Assembly (NCBI GenBank): GCA_937899855.1
Contig: CALCCH010000559.1
Coordinates: 1-46,647 of the forward strand
Reading direction: 5' to 3'
Source of the DNA: an uncultured Saprospirales bacterium
Lineage (GTDB): Bacteria; Bacteroidota; Bacteroidia; Chitinophagales; Saprospiraceae
DNA length: 46,647 nt
Part shown: piece by piece, positions 8,870-17,101 of the stretch
How the letters are laid out: every line of letters starts with the position of its first letter
Numbering within the stretch: the first letter of the stretch is position 1
Notes under the pieces: model-generated
Databases searched by the model: none
What the model saw: the letters and a program-made list of their open reading frames with translations, nothing else
What the model was told of the DNA's origin: nothing
Position numbers and translations under genes: made by a program

Positions 8870-11086
8870 TTAGCGTAGGGTATTGAATCCATTGAGGACG
8901 GTGAAGACATTTTTGATTTTGAAGGCGGCCAGGTATTCCTCCATTTTCCCCATGTCCCGTAGCCAGGTCCGGTGCTTGCGCAGCACCAACAGGTTGACGT
9001 CGCCGTACTGGAGGGCGGATAGCCCAAAGGAGTTTTTGGCCAGTGGGGCGGCGTCGATCAGGAGGACGTCGTAGCGTTGGCGCAGCTCGGCCAGGAGCTG
9101 GGCACTTTGGGGAGAGCAGAGGTCGACGGCGCTGGGTCGGTGTTGGCCACGGCCCAGCAAGTCGGCCGTTCCCAGTACGTAGGGGTGGATGGGGGCCTGG
9201 CTGCCGTCGGGTTGGAGGAGGAGATCGGAAAAACCGGTCTGTCCCCCCTCGGGGAGGTAGCGCGGTGGTGGCGAAACGTAGTCCAGATCGATGAGCAAGG
9301 TCCGCTTGCCATAGCTGGATAGCAACTGGGCCAGCCCCGCCGCAATGGTGGACTTGCCCTCCTTCTTCCGACTGGAACTGATGGCGATCACCTTCCCCCC
9401 CCGCAGCATGTCCAGGTCCTGCAACTTGCGGTAGAGCGGGAGCAATTGCTCCTCCATCTGGTCCTGCTTCTTGGGAATGGACGCAACGGTGGACAGGAGG
9501 GGAAGGGTTAACTTCTCTTCGTATTCTTCGATAAACGTGAGCTTGGCCATCAGGAAGTTCCAGACAAAGGACAGGAACAGTCCCAGCAGGAGCGCGACCA
9601 TCAGGGCTCCACCTACGATCAGGCCTTTGTTGGGGGCAATGGGGTGGTTGGGCACTTCGGCGTAGTCGATGATTTTGTGGAAGATGACGTTGGACGATTG
9701 GGCCACGCTCAGCTCGGTGCGCTTTTTGGCCAGCAGTCGGTAGGTTTGTTCTTCGAGTTGGAAGTTGCGTTCGAGGGCCAGGAGCTTGCGTTCCTTATCG
9801 GGCAGGAGTCGGAATTCGCGGTCGAGATCGATGACGGCGCGGTACAGCTCTTCGCGCTTATCGGCGATGTTGACCATTTTCTTGCGTACACTTTCGAGGG
9901 TAAAGTCCTTGAGCTCGCGCAACTTTTCGTCCAGCGCGGCCACCTCGATGCTTTGTTCCGAAAAACGGGTCAACAAATCGGTACGCTCCAATTCCAGGTT
10001 TTTCATTTTCCGAAAAGTCCCCTCCAGCACCTGATCGTCGAGGGCGCTAAAGTCGGAAGAAAAGCCGGCGATGGATTGATCGGTAATGAGAAAGTCGTAG
10101 ACGTTTTTCAACTCCACCTCCTGAATGTCAAAATGCAGTTGTTGTTCGCTGATCTGATTGGATTGTCGCAGCAGGGCATCGGTTTCCTGCCGCAGGTCGA
10201 CCAATCGGTTGCGCTTGCGGGAGCGGGCCAGCCGGCGTTCGGCACGGTCGAGGCGTTGTTTGACTTCCCCGATTTCATCGTCGATAAACTGCAGGGTGCT
10301 GGCTGCCTTGCGATTGCGGTTGTCCCGATCCTGGGCAATGTAAGCATCGAGCAAGGCATTGACAAAGAGCGCGGCCTTATCCGGGATTTCGTGTTGGTAG
10401 TAGGCCTTGACGACGTAGACTTCCTTGTCGAGGGGTTTGATAAACAGGTTCTTATCGCTGATGCCTTTGACCAAGGTCTCCACGGAGTTGAAGCGAATGG
10501 CAAAACGGTCGCCCGCATTGAGGGTGTGGGGGTTCTCCGCCAACCACTCCTCTTCCAACGCCAACTCCAGCCACAAATGCTCCGGTGCTTCCCAACGTTC
10601 TCCCGGAGCAATTCCGCTAGTGGGAATGGCTTCCGCCTCCGTACTGATGCCAAAGTGACCGTCCGCCAGATAGGTGAGGTAGTACAACTTACCGTACACC
10701 GCTTCGTCGTATATTTCGTAAGCGATTCGAAAGGGAAGATCGTGGTACAATTCCGTGCGTTTCACCTTGCCAAGACGGTAGTAGGAGACCTCAAAGTTCA
10801 ATTGCTCAAAAGTGCGTCGCAAGAGGGCAGCCGAACGAAAGAGTTCTACCTCGGTCAGAAAGTTATTGCTAAAAGCGGAGCCTTTGCCCGTTTCAAAAAT
10901 TTCAAAATTTTGTATGCCCAAATCCCGACTGTCGAGCTTAATCGAAGCCGAAGCCTGGTACAGCGACTGGGAATAGTTGATGACCCGGCGCGCCAGTAAA
11001 AAGGCGATCACCAGTAATAGTGCGATGACGGGTAGCCCCCGCAGCACGGGCAAAATCAGATTCCGATATTCCTTTTGCAAATTCAT
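8870..11086 (-). CDS. Wzc-like polysaccharide copolymerase with BY-kinase domain
   Basis: A 738-residue inner-membrane protein. Spans at about 14-34 and 488-510 flank a periplasmic Wzz-type domain with a long charged coiled coil (about 255-460). The cytoplasmic kinase domain follows: Walker A SSRKKEGKST (571-580), Walker A' LLIDLD (597-602) and Walker B VLLIDAAP (674-681). Known Wzc/CapB kinases autophosphorylate a C-terminal tyrosine cluster. Here the protein ends LNGFNTLR with no such cluster, so its regulation may differ. It is 15 bases downstream of the Wza-like exporter gene, the usual partner that forms the envelope-spanning export channel and controls chain length. Confidence 0.9.
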   Translation of the reverse strand: MNLQKEYRNLILPVLRGLPVIALLLVIAFLLARRVINYSQSLYQASASIKLDSRDLGIQNFEIFETGKGSAFSNNFLTEVELFRSAALLRRTFEQLNFEVSYYRLGKVKRTELYHDLPFRIAYEIYDEAVYGKLYYLTYLADGHFGISTEAEAIPTSGIAPGERWEAPEHLWLELALEEEWLAENPHTLNAGDRFAIRFNSVETLVKGISDKNLFIKPLDKEVYVVKAYYQHEIPDKAALFVNALLDAYIAQDRDNRNRKAASTLQFIDDEIGEVKQRLDRAERRLARSRKRNRLVDLRQETDALLRQSNQISEQQLHFDIQEVELKNVYDFLITDQSIAGFSSDFSALDDQVLEGTFRKMKNLELERTDLLTRFSEQSIEVAALDEKLRELKDFTLESVRKKMVNIADKREELYRAVIDLDREFRLLPDKERKLLALERNFQLEEQTYRLLAKKRTELSVAQSSNVIFHKIIDYAEVPNHPIAPNKGLIVGGALMVALLLGLFLSFVWNFLMAKLTFIEEYEEKLTLPLLSTVASIPKKQDQMEEQLLPLYRKLQDLDMLRGGKVIAISSSRKKEGKSTIAAGLAQLLSSYGKRTLLIDLDYVSPPPRYLPEGGQTGFSDLLLQPDGSQAPIHPYVLGTADLLGRGQHRPSAVDLCSPQSAQLLAELRQRYDVLLIDAAPLAKNSFGLSALQYGDVNLLVLRKHRTWLRDMGKMEEYLAAFKIKNVFTVLNGFNTLR

Positions 11087-11101
11087 TGTCCCCCTGCTGA
11101 T

Positions 11102-11851
11102 TTATTGCCCATCAAAAACGGAAATCAAAACTGCTACCCCAGTCAGGATACTCACGATGGGGACGGCCCGTTGGAGCACCTCCTCGCTTTGCTTCTTGCC
11201 CTTGGCCGGAATGTAGACGATATCGTCGGGCTGAAGGGTGGTTTGGCCTTCGGTCAGGGCATCAAAAGTACTGAGGTCGACCAGTAAGGACAGCGACTGA
11301 CCCTCGTGTTGGCGAATCAGTTGTACCTGATCGTACTGGGCGTAATCCGTCAGCCCACCCGCATCACCGAGTAGGCCGAGCAGCGTAACCTTTTCGCTAT
11401 CGATCTGGTATTTGCCCGGTCGGTTGACCTCCCCCAAAATGGTCACGTAGTGATTCAGCACCCGTACATTGACGACCGGATTCTGCAGGTGTTGCTCGTA
11501 CTGCTTTTCCAAAAAATAAGCCGCCTCTTTCAGGTTAAAACCACTCAATCGTACGCGGCCGATCTTGGGCAAGTTTACCTCGCCTTCCTTGTCGAGTACC
11601 ACCCAGCGCCCCGTGGCCTCGCTGCTGCTGTAGGGGCTGTTGAGCGAGCCGATACTCAAGTTGTCGTGGCCCCAAATACTCATGGTGATCTTATCCCCGG
11701 GCCGGAGTACGGCTTCGGTTGGGCTAGCCAGTACGAAGGCTTGCAAATCCGCGGGCGTCACCCCACCGTTGTTGAACATCCGGGGCGTTGCACAGGACGT
11801 CCAGGCAAAGACGAGGTAGCCCAGCAGGCTCCAAATCATTATTTTTCTCAT
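11102..11851 (-). CDS. Wza-like polysaccharide export outer-membrane lipoprotein
   Basis: A 249-residue protein. The N-terminal lipoprotein signal has a lipobox ending at Cys20 (AWTSC). It is followed by a Poly_export domain with the hallmark LRPGDKITMSIWGHDNLSIG and an SLBB domain (about 130-200) containing ILGEVNRPGKY and LLGLLGDAGGLTDYAQ. The last 25 residues are hydrophobic (AVPIVSILTGVAVLISVF) and could form the amphipathic outer-membrane helix seen in Wza. The protein should form the octameric outer-membrane exit for the polysaccharide. It lies between the APH-fold kinase gene and the Wzc-like gene on the same strand. Confidence 0.92.
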   Translation of the reverse strand: MRKIMIWSLLGYLVFAWTSCATPRMFNNGGVTPADLQAFVLASPTEAVLRPGDKITMSIWGHDNLSIGSLNSPYSSSEATGRWVVLDKEGEVNLPKIGRVRLSGFNLKEAAYFLEKQYEQHLQNPVVNVRVLNHYVTILGEVNRPGKYQIDSEKVTLLGLLGDAGGLTDYAQYDQVQLIRQHEGQSLSLLVDLSTFDALTEGQTTLQPDDIVYIPAKGKKQSEEVLQRAVPIVSILTGVAVLISVFDGQ

Positions 11852-11888
11852 AGTAGCGTTTATCGAATGAACTAACGGGCATCGTGCG

Positions 11889-13337
11889 CTAGGGCGCCGA
11901 TACCGTCGCAGCGTCGGCCTCGGGGGCCAGTGCTACGGGTATTTCTTTCCACTCGGACAAGGCCCGTTCCCAGCACTGCATCAACCAAAACGCTTGGGGG
12001 TGAAGCGGTTGCTGGTGAAGATACTGAGGCAGGTAGTGTGTCGAGATAAAGAGCAAATAGAATTTTAAGTGCCAATCAAAATCAAGGGGACCGCGTCGCT
12101 GCCACCGTTGTACCCAGTCGCTGGATCGCAAGACAGCCAGCTGGGTTTTGAGTTGTGACCAGGAGTGGCGGTGGATGAGAATTCCCGTTTGAAAAATAAA
12201 GTGAAAGGCGTCAACCAGCAGGGGCAGTTCGCATTGCGCCAATTCCCAGTCGTACAGGTAAAGGCCGGAGCGCCCGAGGTACATGTTCCAAGGCGTGAAG
12301 TCACCGTGGGCCCGTGCCACCGTCCAGGTCTTTTCCAAAGGCAAAGTCCGCCAGTGGTACAGCTGGAGCACCAAGAGTCGGTTGGCTTGCTGGCTCAGGG
12401 TACTGTCGGGAGTCGGCGCCAGGTCGGTAACCAGTTGGCTCAGCGAAGCTTCTATCTTGGTCAGTGCTTGCAAATCCCCGAGGGGCATTTGCCGCTGCGT
12501 TTGGGTGTACATTTCGTCCAAGGCTTGCGCGTGTTGCCATTGCCAGCGGGTGCTGTTCCGCGCCCCCGAAGGCGTGTTGTTTTCCAAGGCGATTCCCCGC
12601 GCCAGCGGATGCACGCGTGGTAGTTGTAAGGTTGGCCAATCCATCCCATCCAGCTGTTGGAGCTGTTCCCGTTCGTTGCGTAGCAAAGCGTCGGCGCCCT
12701 GGAAGATCGGTAGCTTGACGAAATAGCGCGTCCGCCCCCCCCGACTCAGGGCCACGATGGCCTTGCGGGTGGTGCTGACCGTCCCAGTAAAGATGGCGAG
12801 CTCCTCGTAGTCCAGGGTCGCCAGGTTTTGAAAAAAGACGGACTCGGTTTTGCTGTGCAGGCTGAGTCGCCCCGTGTACAAATAAGCGGCCCTCCCCAAT
12901 CGAAAAGCCAATCGGCTCAGGCTGCGGTACCCTTTGGCTTTCCAACCCGAAGCATTGTACAAGTCGAGGTGTACGGGGTGGCTATTGGTCCTTGGAAAAA
13001 TCCAACGCAGGGTGGTATCGGGATTGTTGATGCTGGCCAGTTGGTGGCAGTAGGGGGCGGTGGAAAACGGCTGGCTTTGCAGCAGGGTATTGATCTTGGG
13101 GTGGTCAAAAAGCGAGGCGAGCGAAGTCGCCGCGGCATTGAGTAGGAAGACGGTGGGCGGAGTGGTATTTAAATCCAGCCACTGGCGCAGGCTGTGGAGA
13201 TCGGAAAAAATGGGATAAAACAATGGGGCGTCCTGACGCAGGGTACGATGGGGATCGTAAACCACAATCTGGTGATGCTCCCCGGCGAATAAACGGGTGA
13301 GCACCAGTACGTCACTGGCGTGAAGTGTTTTATGCAT
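11889..13337 (-). CDS. APH-fold (aminoglycoside/choline kinase-like) phosphotransferase, first gene of the polysaccharide cluster
   Basis: I take the ATG at 13337 (MHKTLHASDVL); a GTG three codons upstream is also possible. The protein has 482 residues. The C-terminal half shows the Brenner motif HGDFTPWN (344-351) and the metal-binding YDWE (362-365) of the APH/choline-kinase fold, with a possible ATP-contacting lysine in RYFVKLP (Lys208). The N-terminal about 170 residues have no motif that I recognise. It has no signal peptide. Position at the head of the polysaccharide genes suggests phosphorylation of a sugar or lipid intermediate or of the product, but the substrate is unknown. The start codon overlaps one arm of a 9-base inverted repeat. 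Confidence 0.75.
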   Translation of the reverse strand: MHKTLHASDVLVLTRLFAGEHHQIVVYDPHRTLRQDAPLFYPIFSDLHSLRQWLDLNTTPPTVFLLNAAATSLASLFDHPKINTLLQSQPFSTAPYCHQLASINNPDTTLRWIFPRTNSHPVHLDLYNASGWKAKGYRSLSRLAFRLGRAAYLYTGRLSLHSKTESVFFQNLATLDYEELAIFTGTVSTTRKAIVALSRGGRTRYFVKLPIFQGADALLRNEREQLQQLDGMDWPTLQLPRVHPLARGIALENNTPSGARNSTRWQWQHAQALDEMYTQTQRQMPLGDLQALTKIEASLSQLVTDLAPTPDSTLSQQANRLLVLQLYHWRTLPLEKTWTVARAHGDFTPWNMYLGRSGLYLYDWELAQCELPLLVDAFHFIFQTGILIHRHSWSQLKTQLAVLRSSDWVQRWQRRGPLDFDWHLKFYLLFISTHYLPQYLHQQPLHPQAFWLMQCWERALSEWKEIPVALAPEADAATVSAP

Positions 13338-13376
13338 TTTGTGCACTTTGTTTGAGTACTACAATTATGCACAAAA
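13337..13376. repeat. Inverted repeat over the start of the polysaccharide cluster
   Basis: TTTTGTGCA at 13337-13345 is repeated as its exact complement TGCACAAAA at 13368-13376, with 22 bases between. One arm touches the ATG of the kinase gene. It may be an operator or an mRNA structure at the head of the cluster. No clear TAnnTTTG element was found beside it. Confidence 0.4.
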
Positions 13377-13455
13377 AGCAGAGGGCAGCGGACAATTAAA
13401 ACGCATCCCCTGTGACGGGTAAAAAAAGGCTAGTAGCCCTCCAAAACCGCCGCCA

Positions 13456-14142
13456 TTACAGGAGTCGGTCCAATTTTTTTTGAATTTTTCCCCCGATCCA
13501 TTCCTTTAGTTCTCGCTCCAAATACGGAAAACTTTCGCGGGGATAGGATTGCTGGATACGGCCGTCGCGTAAAAAATGTACCCGATCGGCAATGGCGGTG
13601 AGCGATTGGATGAGGTGGGAGGACAGGATGATCAATTTTCCCCGATCGCGCAGCCGCAACAAAATCTGGAGCAGCTTTTCGTTGCTCTCCACATCGACGC
13701 CATTAAAGGGCTCGTCCAACAGCAGGATGGGACGGTCCAGGGAAAGGACACCGATAAAGGCCAGTTTTTTCCGCATTCCGGTGGAGTAGCCATCGATGAG
13801 TTGATCTAGGGGCAGCTCAAAAATATCGTTCCACCGATCGATCGAAAAATCGGGATTGCTTTGGGACAGCAGTTCGAGGTATTCGCGGCCCTTGAGGTAG
13901 GGGTAGAAATAATGCTCGGTTTCCTGAAAGGCGATGTGCTCGGGCAGCAAGGCCCGGTGCTGCCAACGACAGTCTCCCGCCGTGGGGACGAGACGCTGGT
14001 ACAGCAGGTGGAAGAGGGTCGTTTTTCCCGCCCCATTCATCCCCAGGATTCCGTGAATCTGCCCCACCGGCAATTCCAAATCGACGCCGCGCAGCACTTC
14101 TTTTTTCCCGTAGCTAAAAGCCAAGTCTTTAATCGTCACCAT
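13456..14142 (-). CDS. ABC transporter ATP-binding protein
   Basis: A 228-residue nucleotide-binding subunit. Walker A is GMNGAGKTT (34-42), and the signature region is YSTGMRKKLAF, a TGM variant of LSGGQ typical of ABC-2 type exporters. Walker B with the catalytic Glu is ILLLDEPFNGVD, and the switch His is in LSSHL. It overlaps the permease gene by 14 bases and is translated after it, so the two form a one-ATPase/one-permease ABC-2-like exporter. The substrate is not evident. It is separated from the polysaccharide genes by 119 bases, so it is probably not part of that system, although it is on the same strand. Confidence 0.92.
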   Translation of the reverse strand: MVTIKDLAFSYGKKEVLRGVDLELPVGQIHGILGMNGAGKTTLFHLLYQRLVPTAGDCRWQHRALLPEHIAFQETEHYFYPYLKGREYLELLSQSNPDFSIDRWNDIFELPLDQLIDGYSTGMRKKLAFIGVLSLDRPILLLDEPFNGVDVESNEKLLQILLRLRDRGKLIILSSHLIQSLTAIADRVHFLRDGRIQQSYPRESFPYLERELKEWIGGKIQKKLDRLL

Positions 14143-15070
14143 AATAATACGCGATATTGGCCCGGGCCTTTCGGTAAAAAACCCAAGCGTAAAACAAACT
14201 GGCCGGAGCCAAAAAGGGAACCACCAAGCCCGCCACGTACAGCCCCAAGGCCGTCTGCTGATAGGCCCGCAACTGACCGGGGCGCCACTGGCTGTATTTG
14301 TAAAACAGACTGAAACACAAAATGGACTGGGCGATCAAGACGGCCGCCAGCAAGAGGTACCAGAGAGGACCGTGCCAATACAAAAACAGCAGGTAAGCCG
14401 GCAACAACAAGACGTGGAAACAGTAGGCCTGCCAGTACAGTTTGCGGCCGAGAAAGCCCCGGTGGGGCAAAAAGGCCTCCAGCAAATCCTTGCCTTCCAG
14501 CTCCTCGTAAAAACCCGCCACCACCAGCGCCGTCAGGAGGATGAGGCCCAGCAGGCTCCCAACAAAGCGAGCGGTGAGCAGTCCCAATCCGTAGAGCAGG
14601 GCCAGTAGCCAGGCGCGCTGGCGCAGTCCGGCCCGCCATTCCAAAGCCTCGCGGGGCAGCAGTCGCAGCGACCACGTCCCCCAGAACGAACGCCGCCGCC
14701 CCCAGGACGGCAAGGCCGCGATGGGAACCACTCCCAGTAGCCAGGGCAGATCACCGGTCGCCCCCACCAGCAGTAGGGCCGGTACCAAGGGCAAGGCCAA
14801 CATACCGTAATCCAACTGACGCAGCAGCCAGGGCGAGGGGCCCAGCCGACTCAAGAAATCGCGATCGCCCCGCTGGATTTGAAAACTCAGGGCGAGGGCC
14901 AGGACCAGCAGGGCCGTCGCCGGAAATCCATCCCGACTCAGCTCCAGCAAGCGAAACAGGCTCACCAGAAAAAAGGGCGCCAGAATCAATACGTAGCCCC
15001 AACCCGCATCCCGTAAAAAACGGAAGGCTTGTAGGCAACGGATACGCAAGTAAGTCGGGATCGTGGACAT
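14129..15070 (-). CDS. ABC-2-like transporter permease
   Basis: The start is taken at ATG 15070 (MSTIPTYLRIRCLQAFRF); the upstream open frame lacks protein-like sequence. The protein has 313 residues and is very hydrophobic, with roughly eight membrane segments. A cytosolic patch WGRRRSFWGTWSLRLLPREALEWRAGLRQ lies mid-protein, and the C-terminal tail is AWVFYRKARANIAYYYGDD. It pairs with the overlapping ATPase gene. I recognise no specific subfamily, so the substrate remains open. It is divergent from the SPFH lipoprotein gene, with 223 bases between the two starts. Confidence 0.8.
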   Translation of the reverse strand: MSTIPTYLRIRCLQAFRFLRDAGWGYVLILAPFFLVSLFRLLELSRDGFPATALLVLALALSFQIQRGDRDFLSRLGPSPWLLRQLDYGMLALPLVPALLLVGATGDLPWLLGVVPIAALPSWGRRRSFWGTWSLRLLPREALEWRAGLRQRAWLLALLYGLGLLTARFVGSLLGLILLTALVVAGFYEELEGKDLLEAFLPHRGFLGRKLYWQAYCFHVLLLPAYLLFLYWHGPLWYLLLAAVLIAQSILCFSLFYKYSQWRPGQLRAYQQTALGLYVAGLVVPFLAPASLFYAWVFYRKARANIAYYYGDD

Positions 15071-15293
15071 GGCAAAAGGCTTGCGGCAAATAACGCCAGA
15101 TCTTATTGTTTTCCCACGATGGTTTAGACCAGCAGCTCCTGTGGTTCTACGAGCGACGGACAAATACTACGCGGGGCCCAACGAATCCTCACCCAGCCCC
15201 CGCAGATAGTCATTCCCCGGGAGGCGGTGGCCCTTTCGCCCCGATATTGGGAAAAGATCTTTTAACCTCACTACCATCACAAGCATCAGAACA

Positions 15294-16316
15294 ATGAAAA
15301 TCAAACTCGCATTTTTCCTCTTTGGCCTCCTCCTCCTCGGTACGGCCTGTCAGCAACAAGAAAATCCCATTCTGGTCGATACGCCCCCGGCCTATCCCTA
15401 TTCCTGGTCGCGCTACCAGGTCCACCCCAATACCCTGCACCAGGTGCGACTGGGCGATGGCGTGCCCCTCCGGCTCAACGTCTCCATCCGCTGGCGGATC
15501 CAGGACCCCGCCCTTTTTCAACGGCAGTTTGCCAGTATCGATACCTTCAATACCCTCATCCTCAAACCCCGGGCGCTGGAGCTGAGCCGCCAGAGTTCCA
15601 ATGCCTTCGCCAGCGTCGACTCCGTCTTTTCGACCCAGCGCAACCGCTACATCAGTACGATCAAGGACCGCTTGGCGGAGGGCCTGGGCGAGCGGGGCAT
15701 CGAAATCCGCGAAATCATCCTGTCGGACGTGGGCTTCCCCCAGGGCTACACCAAGGCCATGGAGGAGGCGAGCTTGCGGCAGCGGGAATTGGAGCGGATT
15801 CGCTTGCAGCAGGTGGTGGATGTGGAGCAGGCTTCGGCCAACCGGGCCAAGGCCGAGGCGGACGGCAAGGTGGCCATTGCGCGGGCCGAGGCCGAAGGGC
15901 GCTTGCAAAAAATTCAGGCCAAGATGGAGGGGAGCCGCCGGCAAAGCGAGCTGGCCAAGGCCGAAACGCAGGCCCAGGTCGAAAAGTTACAAACCGCCGC
16001 CACCGCCGAGAAGCGCCGCTTGCTAAACGAGGCGGAATTGGACAAGGCGCGCCGGTTTAAGGACCTGGACATCCAACGGCAACGCGAATTGGATCAGCTG
16101 GTGGTGGAGAAGCAGAACGCCCTGGCCGAACGGGAGCTGGAGCGGCAGGCGCGCTTCGCCCAAATTTGTCGGGACCATCCCGCCTTTGCGGACTACCTCG
16201 TCGACAAGGAGCTGGCCTCCAAGGTAGAAGTCGCTTTTCTACCCACCGGCACGGACGCCAATATTTTTACCAACCTGATTAAGCAAAGACTGCCCCAACC
16301 GGGCACCCGAGAATAA
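15294..16316 (+). CDS. SPFH/Band 7 (prohibitin-like) lipoprotein
   Basis: A 340-residue protein. A lipoprotein signal peptide ends at Cys19 (LLLLGTAC), followed by an SPFH domain (about 30-200) with LRLNVSIRWRIQDP and LAEGLGERGIEIREIILSDVGFP. A long Ala/Glu/Arg-rich coiled coil follows (about 150-300: RAKAEADGKVAIARAEAEGRL and similar), and the tail is LVDKELASKVEVAFLPTGTDANIF. Prohibitin-like SPFH proteins are normally held by an N-terminal membrane helix. A lipobox instead would place this one on a membrane by acyl chains, facing the periplasm. A strong terminator follows at 16351-16388. Confidence 0.85.
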   Translation: MKIKLAFFLFGLLLLGTACQQQENPILVDTPPAYPYSWSRYQVHPNTLHQVRLGDGVPLRLNVSIRWRIQDPALFQRQFASIDTFNTLILKPRALELSRQSSNAFASVDSVFSTQRNRYISTIKDRLAEGLGERGIEIREIILSDVGFPQGYTKAMEEASLRQRELERIRLQQVVDVEQASANRAKAEADGKVAIARAEAEGRLQKIQAKMEGSRRQSELAKAETQAQVEKLQTAATAEKRRLLNEAELDKARRFKDLDIQRQRELDQLVVEKQNALAERELERQARFAQICRDHPAFADYLVDKELASKVEVAFLPTGTDANIFTNLIKQRLPQPGTRE

Positions 16317-16350
16317 ACACCTGGATTGTCCAGAGGCGATTTACTTGATG

Positions 16351-16388
16351 ATCGGTGCGCTTCACTGCGGTGGAGGGTACCGATTTTT
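16351..16388 (+). terminator. Rho-independent terminator after the SPFH gene
   Basis: Outer arms ATCGGT (16351-16356) and ACCGAT (16379-16384) enclose an inner stem CTTCAC/GTGGAG with the tetraloop TGCG. Together they make a near-continuous stem of about 15 pairs, followed by TTTTATT on the plus strand. It lies 34 bases after the SPFH stop codon and faces the convergent L,D-transpeptidase gene. Confidence 0.75.
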
Positions 16389-16419
16389 ATTGATGAGAAG
16401 CATCCGGCTCCCTAAAAAA

Positions 16420-16824
16420 TCAAGCGGGCAAACGGGGGTTTTTCGAGACCACGACTTTGGTACCGATGGGCGTCCAGTTGAATAGCTCCCGAGCGTTAGA
16501 GGATTCCAGTCGCACGCATCCGTGCGACCCAAGTGGATCTTTCTCTTCCAGCCCGAGCTTTTTGAGTACCATCCGGGCGTAAGACATGGGAGCCACCAAA
16601 CTGGACTCGTGGATGGCCTCACCCCGGTGAAAAAACATCGCGTAATTCATCTGGGCATCATACTGACGACTCCGATAGAACTCGTGTTTTCTTCCAATGT
16701 AGTGAGTCCCTAGCGTGGTCTTGTGATCGTTATCACCCGTGACGCAGTCAAATTTACAGAAGAGTTTTTCCCCTTCGTACGCGTACAAAACTTGACAAGA
16801 AGTGTCTACAAAAATGGTTTTCAT
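16420..16824 (-). CDS. L,D-transpeptidase (YkuD) domain protein without signal peptide
   Basis: The start is ATG 16824 (MKTIFVDTSCQVLYAYEG); an in-frame TTG at 16875 would add 17 residues with no signal character. The protein has 134 residues, which is just the YkuD catalytic domain. The active-site motif is SHGCVRL, with His101 and nucleophile Cys103; an upstream conserved-type His is in EAIHES (His72). L,D-transpeptidases make 3-3 crosslinks or attach proteins to peptidoglycan in the periplasm, so they normally carry an export signal. None is visible here: residue 1 enters the first beta-strand directly. A strong hairpin sits in the leader (16856-16893). Confidence 0.85.
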   Translation of the reverse strand: MKTIFVDTSCQVLYAYEGEKLFCKFDCVTGDNDHKTTLGTHYIGRKHEFYRSRQYDAQMNYAMFFHRGEAIHESSLVAPMSYARMVLKKLGLEEKDPLGSHGCVRLESSNARELFNWTPIGTKVVVSKNPRLPA

Positions 16825-16855
16825 GAGGTATGTGGATTGATTGAATTTACGGCCT

Positions 16856-16893
16856 AGCAATACCCACCTTCTCAACTGGGAAGGGGTATTGCT
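16856..16893 (-). promoter_or_regulatory. Stem-loop in the leader of the L,D-transpeptidase gene
   Basis: AGCAATACCC at 16856-16865 pairs perfectly with GGGTATTGCT at 16884-16893; the inner CTTC/GAAG bases can extend the stem. It ends 32 bases before the ATG. There is no T-tract, so a simple terminator is unlikely; it may be an RNA element or an operator. Confidence 0.5.
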
Positions 16894-17101
16894 CCATTCA
16901 CATTATTCCAGAATACGCTCTTTTGATCGAACAGGCAGCAACTTGATGGTGGGCCCCATGCAAGCCGGAACGGTCGCTGCCGGATTTGCTTTTACCTGTA
17001 CGTAACGCTGAATATACGAAAAAAATAGATAAGCAATTACTTGTACCACTGCTTCGGGTGCCCAATACTGATTTTTACCATTCCCGTAGCTCCTCGGCGC
17101 C

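Noticed and set aside
9644-10999. 451-codon open frame on the plus strand
   Set aside because: It is antisense to the Wzc-like gene, whose coiled coil and codon bias leave the opposite frame open. The product has no recognisable domain.
13421-13440. Terminator-like GGCT-ACT-AGCC followed by seven T (minus strand)
   Set aside because: The stem has only four pairs with a three-base loop, too weak to call, although it lies just after the ABC ATPase gene.
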